In this document: piece by piece, positions 6,197-8,841 of the stretch
How the letters are laid out: the number at the start of each line of letters is the position of its first letter
How positions within the stretch are numbered: position 1 is the stretch's first letter
DNA from: Flavipsychrobacter sp.
Lineage (GTDB): Bacteria; Bacteroidota; Bacteroidia; Chitinophagales; Chitinophagaceae
Reading direction: 5' to 3'
DNA length: 8,841 bases
NCBI GenBank assembly: GCA_021156265.1
Contig: JAJNBR010000107.1
Coordinates: forward strand, 1 to 8,841
Made by a program: the position numbers and the translations under genes
The notes under the pieces: model-generated
The model's database searches: none
What the model saw: the letters and a program-made list of their open reading frames with translations, nothing else
What the model was told of the DNA's origin: nothing

Positions 6197-7186
6197 ATGA
6201 AAAAAACGCTCTCTATACTGATGATGTGTTGCGCTACACAAGCCTTTGCGCAGAAGACCGAACCCACGGGTCGCGTATACGCCGGCCTGAATTTCAAATA
6301 CGGCTGGCTGAAGGAGCGCATGAACCCTATGCCGGCGACCGGGGTGTATCCCGGTACGCTCAATTACTCGCGCTCAAAAATGAACAGGGACTACGATAAT
6401 AGCTTAGGCTTTGATGCGCAGCTGGGTTATTTCTTCAGCAACAACAAAAAATGGGGCATAGCTACGGGTATCGTATACCTGAAAGGGTCCGGCGTTATTT
6501 CGATAGACTCCACCCATTTCGAATACATGTCTGTTGACTCCAGGGGCGATGTCTTTCGCCAGGTGGTGACTAATACAGCTCCAATACGCGAAGAACTGGA
6601 GATCACCAACATGAGCATACCGTTGCTGATCAAATTCAGAACACCGATCTCTGACAAGTTCGGGTTCAATATCGACGGGGGTATCGTGTACAACGTACGG
6701 ATGGAAACCTCTTACAGCGGCACGGCTGCATACAACTACGAAGCCATCTACAAGTTCGACATGACCACCGGACAGCCTGTTGCCGTATACGACAATCAAC
6801 CTGTACCTCACCCCAGCGACTGGCTGATAACCGTAAAAGAGTACAACGAAAACCAGGGCGATGGTAATGTGAACGAGTACTTTACCACATTGCAAAGCCA
6901 GGGCTATAACGTTGGCCTCGACAAGGTGGCTGCAAAGTCGGGCAAGATCGAGGAGAAATCAGGCACCATAGGCATCTTGCTTCAACCTTCTTTCAGTTAC
7001 AGGCTTACTGAAGCATTTTCGCTGAACCTCGGAGGCTATTACATGTACCAGAAATTCAGCAACAGCGACAGCAGAACCAGCCAGATGACCGACGGGGTAA
7101 ATGAATACAACTCGTTACTGCACAATACGCCACGCAGGCGCCAGTACAACAGCGGTTTCAATATTGGCCTGAGCCTTTGCTTTTAA
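6197..7186 (+). CDS. Outer-membrane beta-barrel protein (329 aa), PorT-like
   Basis: The ATG at 6197 gives a clean signal peptide (MKKTLSILMMCCATQAFAQ, cut after AFA). An in-frame TTG at 6158 lies inside the upstream gene and is rejected. Strand-like segments include RVYAGLNFKYGWL, LGFDAQLGYFF, WGIATGIVYLKG, SIPLLIKFRTP, FGFNIDGGIVYNV, GILLQPSFSYRL, FSLNLGGYYMYQKF and a final FNIGLSLCF. The terminal Phe is typical of the last barrel strand read by the BAM machinery. Long polar insertions at about residues 180-255 probably form external loops. The pattern fits the outer-membrane beta-barrel family common in Bacteroidota. It follows the T9SS surface protein by 25 bp and ends at a strong terminator, so it is probably co-expressed with that protein and could help anchor or display it. 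The partnership is inferred. Confidence 0.8.
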   Translation: MKKTLSILMMCCATQAFAQKTEPTGRVYAGLNFKYGWLKERMNPMPATGVYPGTLNYSRSKMNRDYDNSLGFDAQLGYFFSNNKKWGIATGIVYLKGSGVISIDSTHFEYMSVDSRGDVFRQVVTNTAPIREELEITNMSIPLLIKFRTPISDKFGFNIDGGIVYNVRMETSYSGTAAYNYEAIYKFDMTTGQPVAVYDNQPVPHPSDWLITVKEYNENQGDGNVNEYFTTLQSQGYNVGLDKVAAKSGKIEEKSGTIGILLQPSFSYRLTEAFSLNLGGYYMYQKFSNSDSRTSQMTDGVNEYNSLLHNTPRRRQYNSGFNIGLSLCF

Positions 7187-7211
7187 AAGCCGTACATAAA
7201 CGACCAGAAGG

Positions 7212-7236
7212 AGGCGCTCTTGCAGCGCCTTTTTTT
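7212..7236 (+). terminator. Strong intrinsic terminator
   Basis: AGGCGCT (7212-7218) pairs perfectly with AGCGCCT (7224-7230) around the loop CTTGC and runs straight into seven T residues (7230-7236). It lies 25 bp after the barrel gene, so it should end the 3163-7186 transcript and separate it from the PepSY-like array. Confidence 0.85.
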
Positions 7237-7250
7237 ATGCCTGGGATATC

Positions 7251-7299
7251 GCGGGCATCATTTTTATGCCGCTTTGTACATCAATCAAAAACATATGAA
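7251..7299 (+). repeat. PepSY-array leader element, copy A
   Basis: GGCAT (7254-7258), a 7-nt T-rich spacer and ATGCC (7266-7270) form an inverted repeat, followed by GCTTTGT and the A-rich leader ATCAATCAAAAACAT before the ATG at 7295. It shares 26 of its first 27 bases with the element at 8411. A separate strong terminator sits just upstream, so this copy is not needed to end the previous transcript and probably belongs to the downstream gene. Confidence 0.7.
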
Positions 7300-7567
7300 C
7301 AAGAAACTATTGAGCCTCTGTGCAATGGCAATTTCACTTTGTTTTGCTTCTTGCAGCGATAATAAGCAAGGCGAAGCAATAACCGCGGGCGATGTTCCTC
7401 CTGCTGTAATGACTGCCTTTAGTACTAAATACCCCGGCGCTGCAGACGCAAAATGGGAGAAAGAAACTCATGCCGAAGAGGTGGAGTACGAAGTAGAGTT
7501 TATGCACGATGGCAAAAAGAAACACGCCGAATATGAAGCTGACGGTGGCGTGGTAGAAGAAGACTAA
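7295..7567 (+). CDS. PepSY-like lipoprotein (90 aa), array copy 1
   Basis: Signal peptide with lipobox FASC, lipidated Cys at residue 20. The mature part is one PepSY-like domain (the family also annotated as beta-lactamase-inhibitor-like): AGDVPPAV at 31-38, F42, KYPGA at 45-49, W54, then alternating strands VEYEVEF and DGKKKHAEY and an acidic end VVEED. The family is known mainly as small periplasmic or outer-membrane-anchored proteins in Bacteroidota; its biochemical role is not established. The ATG at 7295 is preferred to the upstream in-frame codon at 7220, which falls in the terminator. Its 3' half is nearly identical to part of copy 3: 7508-7533 matches 8261-8286 with one mismatch. First of four tandem paralogues. 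Confidence 0.85.
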   Translation: MNKKLLSLCAMAISLCFASCSDNKQGEAITAGDVPPAVMTAFSTKYPGAADAKWEKETHAEEVEYEVEFMHDGKKKHAEYEADGGVVEED

Positions 7568-7590
7568 GATATTGCATTCAAAAAAACTGT

Positions 7591-7627
7591 ACGGCACGCC
7601 GGTGTTTTCAGCACCAGGCGTGTCCGT
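7591..7627. terminator. Long stable hairpin between PepSY-like copies 1 and 2
   Basis: The arms 7591-7604 and 7612-7627 form 14 base pairs (ACGG-CACGCC-GGTG with CACC-GGCGTG-CCGT), broken only by single unpaired bases at 7616 and 7623, around a 7-nt loop. On the + strand no T tract follows. On the minus strand the hairpin is followed after four bases by seven T residues (the A run at 7581-7586 and its neighbour), so as an intrinsic terminator it reads better in that direction. On the + mRNA it may instead protect the 3' end of copy 1. Confidence 0.5.
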
Positions 7628-7639
7628 CGTTACATCAAT

Positions 7640-7663
7640 CCCGGTTGTGCGGGGCATTTTTTT
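7640..7663 (+). terminator. Weak terminator-like hairpin upstream of PepSY-like copy 2
   Basis: CCCG (7640-7643) and CGGG (7650-7653) form a short GC stem, followed after GCA by seven T residues (7657-7663). The GGGGCATTTTTTT sequence is the degenerate counterpart of the GGCAT leader element seen before the other three copies, but the second arm reads ATTGC instead of ATGCC, so the inverted repeat is lost. Confidence 0.4.
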
Positions 7664-7683
7664 AATTGCTCAGATCACATCTT

Positions 7684-7959
7684 ATGAACAGCAAATTAAC
7701 CACCCCCTTTGCCCTGCTTCTTCTATTTGCGTTTGCTGCCTGCGATGGCACCAGTAGCTACGATAAAAAGATCGGCCCTGGCGACGTACCACATGCTGTA
7801 GTGACTTCTTTCGCCAAAAAATATCCGGGTGCCGCCGAAGTGACATGGGAGCGTGAACTGGATGGCGCTGATACAGTGTACGAGGCCACTTTCCTGTATG
7901 ATGATAAAAAGCAGGATGCCGAATTTGACAAAAACGGTGTTCTTGCCGAAAGGGACTAA
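7684..7959 (+). CDS. PepSY-like lipoprotein (91 aa), array copy 2 (most diverged)
   Basis: The ATG at 7684 gives a signal peptide ending FAAC, lipidated Cys at residue 20; the upstream ATG at 7666 adds six residues and is less likely. The PepSY-like domain shows PGDVPHAV (32-39), F43, KKYPGA (45-50), EVTWE (52-56), then strands TVYEATF and DAEFDKNG. The signal peptide sequence and the leader differ from the other three copies, although the protein family is the same, so this copy may be older or have another expression pattern. It lies 116 bp after copy 1 and 82 bp before copy 3. Confidence 0.85.
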   Translation: MNSKLTTPFALLLLFAFAACDGTSSYDKKIGPGDVPHAVVTSFAKKYPGAAEVTWERELDGADTVYEATFLYDDKKQDAEFDKNGVLAERD

Positions 7960-7988
7960 ACCAGCATAATTTACAGCCTTTCGCAAAG

Positions 7989-8014
7989 CCCGGCCCTGCC
8001 GGGGCATCTTTTTT
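7989..8014 (+). terminator. Candidate terminator after PepSY-like copy 2, overlapping the next leader
   Basis: CCCGGC (7989-7994) pairs with GCCGGG (7998-8003) around a 3-nt loop. Six T residues at 8009-8014 follow after a 5-nt gap. The 3' arm overlaps the leader element of copy 3, so the same bases could serve as a terminator for copy 2 and as part of the next leader. Confidence 0.5.
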
Positions 8015-8046
8015 ATGCCGCTTATTCATCAATCAAAGCATATGAA
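7998..8046 (+). repeat. PepSY-array leader element, copy C
   Basis: GGCAT (8003-8007), a 7-nt spacer CTTTTTT and ATGCC (8015-8019), then GCTTATTCATCAATCAAAGCAT before the ATG at 8042. The segment ATCAATCAAA is shared with copy A, and CAAAGCATATGAAAAAC is shared with copy D. Confidence 0.7.
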
Positions 8047-8320
8047 AAACTTACTGAGCCTTTCCGCATTGGCATTTTCGCTTTTCCTGGCTGCCTGCGG
8101 TGGCAGCAATGATATGGCCAGCATGGAATCGATAAATGCCGGCGATGTACCGCTGCCTGTATTGTCGGCCTTTAACAGCAAATACCCGGATGCTGTTGAT
8201 GTAACATGGGGAAAAGAAACCCGCACCCGCGAAGTAGAATACAAGGCCGCATTTATGGAAGATGGCAAAAAGAAACATGCCGAATACCGGGAACTCCAGG
8301 GAGTGGTGGTAGAAGACTAG
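8042..8320 (+). CDS. PepSY-like lipoprotein (92 aa), array copy 3
   Basis: Signal peptide MKNLLSLSALAFSLFLAAC, lipidated Cys at residue 19. The PepSY-like domain carries AGDVPLPV (33-40), F44, KYPDA (47-51), DVTW (53-56), then strands VEYKAAF and DGKKKHAEY and the acidic end VVVED. The gene is mosaic in its similarity. Its start region is identical to copy 4 for 31 nt (8034-8064 and 8448-8478), while its 3' part matches copy 1. This is what tandem duplication with gene conversion or unequal crossing-over would leave. The ATG at 8042 fits the conserved leader spacing. Confidence 0.85.
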   Translation: MKNLLSLSALAFSLFLAACGGSNDMASMESINAGDVPLPVLSAFNSKYPDAVDVTWGKETRTREVEYKAAFMEDGKKKHAEYRELQGVVVED

Positions 8321-8410
8321 CCTGTGTAGCGCGATCATAACAATAAAGCTCATCTTTTATACTGATGGAAACAGATAAGCTTCTGAGTATCATAGCAAAC
8401 TCAGCATTCC

Positions 8411-8460
8411 GCGGGCATCGTTTTTATGCCGCTTTGTTTAATTCAAACAAAGCATATGAA
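8411..8460 (+). repeat. PepSY-array leader element, copy D
   Basis: GGCAT (8414-8418), a 7-nt spacer and ATGCC (8426-8430) repeat the inverted element of copies A and C. Overlapping its 3' part is a second, unique inverted repeat: GCTTTGTTT (8431-8439) pairs perfectly with AAACAAAGC (8445-8453) around a 5-nt loop, ending two bases before the ATG at 8456. The 90 bp before it (8321-8410) hold no recognisable gene or strong terminator. Confidence 0.7.
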
Positions 8461-8740
8461 AAACTTACTGAGCCTTTCTGCGATAACTTTTTCGCTTTTG
8501 CTGGCTGCCTGTGGTAGCAGCGGAGATGTTGGTCATAAAATGGACATTGCTGCAGCTGATGTGCCCGCAAGTGTAATGTCGTCTTTTACTACAGCTTACC
8601 CTACTGCTACCGACGTAAGATGGGAAAAAGAAACCGAGAACAACATGCTGGAGTTCGAGGCTACGTTCAAACAAGAGGATGGCAAGAGCAAAAGCGTTGA
8701 GTTCAACGAAGCCGGCACACTGATAAAAGGCGGCGACTAA
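8456..8740 (+). CDS. PepSY-like lipoprotein (94 aa), array copy 4
   Basis: Signal peptide MKNLLSLSAITFSLLLAAC, lipidated Cys at residue 19, nearly the same as copy 3. The domain has AADVPASV (33-40), F44, AYPTA (47-51; the usual KYP lysine is replaced by Ala), DVRWEKE (53-59), strands LEFEATF and KSVEFNEAG and the end KGGD. It lacks the KKKHAEY block of copies 1 and 3, so its C-terminal half has diverged while its leader and signal peptide have not. The stop codon overlaps the probable stop of a convergent minus-strand gene. Confidence 0.85.
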   Translation: MKNLLSLSAITFSLLLAACGSSGDVGHKMDIAAADVPASVMSSFTTAYPTATDVRWEKETENNMLEFEATFKQEDGKSKSVEFNEAGTLIKGGD

Positions 8741-8841
8741 GCCTGCCGTTTGAGCTGCGCTATACGTGCACGCCTGCGGGCTCTCAGCAGCCGCATGCGG
8801 TAGTGCGTCCAGCGCAGCTCCATCCATTGCGCCAGCATACT
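8737..8841 (-). CDS. Probable C-terminal end of a convergent gene, partial
   Basis: Read on the minus strand, the frame is open from the window edge to a TAG at 8739-8737 and encodes 34 residues: SMLAQWMELRWTHYRMRLLR followed by ARRRARIAQLKRQA. Third-position GC is about 74 percent (25 of 34 codons), and the stretch is clearly GC-richer than the intergenic regions here, which favours coding. The sequence is strongly basic and could form an amphipathic helix. The stop overlaps the TAA of the + strand gene (8738-8740), a common convergent arrangement. Family not recognisable from so short a tail; a chance open frame cannot be excluded. Confidence 0.5.
   Translation of the reverse strand, partial: SMLAQWMELRWTHYRMRLLRARRRARIAQLKRQA

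Noticed and set aside
7177..7362. Open frame spanning the terminator and the start of PepSY-like copy 1
   Set aside because: It runs through a strong intrinsic terminator and overlaps a well-supported lipoprotein gene in another frame.
7572..7757. Open frame of 61 codons between PepSY-like copies 1 and 2
   Set aside because: It covers the 14-pair hairpin and overlaps the start of copy 2, with no protein-level support.
7251..8460. CRISPR array or integron-type repeats suggested by the repeated leader elements
   Set aside because: The repeats are spaced several hundred bp apart, each lies directly before a lipoprotein gene, and there is no integrase, cas gene or short regular spacer.

Overview
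The window looks like chromosomal DNA of a Bacteroidota bacterium, most likely from the Chitinophagales/Chitinophagaceae side. The evidence is a C-terminal type A sorting domain of the type IX secretion system (T9SS), many small SpII lipoproteins, PorT-like outer-membrane barrels, single-domain PepSY-like lipoproteins, and A-rich leaders without a Shine-Dalgarno sequence. The genus assignment is inference. Nearly every gene encodes an exported, envelope or surface protein. I see no tRNA, rRNA, CRISPR array, transposase or integrase.

Layout. (1) 1-607: the last nine codons of a gene, followed 6 bp later by a lipoprotein gene whose C-terminus (YFDIPF) nearly repeats that tail, so the window opens inside a tandem paralogue set. 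(2) 746-2905: a tight four-gene operon of a 270-aa lipoprotein, a 252-aa outer-membrane barrel and two small paralogous lipoproteins whose five cysteines sit at identical positions (17, 22, 25, 52, 87). (3) 2906-3162: an AT-rich intergenic region with a hairpin and a candidate promoter. (4) 3163-7186: a 1002-aa T9SS cell-surface protein built from about eight Ig/PKD-like repeats, six of which follow an exact 270-bp (90-codon) register, followed 25 bp later by a 329-aa outer-membrane barrel and a strong intrinsic terminator. (5) 7295-8740: four tandem PepSY-like lipoprotein genes of 90-94 aa. Three of them carry a closely similar leader with the inverted repeat GGCAT-N7-ATGCC 22-25 nt before the start codon. 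(6) 8737-8841: probable C-terminal end of a convergent minus-strand gene.

How the genes may work together. The sequence supports an envelope-biogenesis or surface-display neighbourhood that has grown by local duplication: at least three separate paralogue sets lie within 9 kb. The adhesin-like repeat protein and its barrel are probably co-transcribed. The 746-2905 operon could encode an outer-membrane barrel with three lipoprotein partners. The PepSY-like array looks like one module (leader, signal peptide, domain) copied repeatedly with patchy sequence exchange. No specific molecular function can be assigned to most genes from sequence alone.
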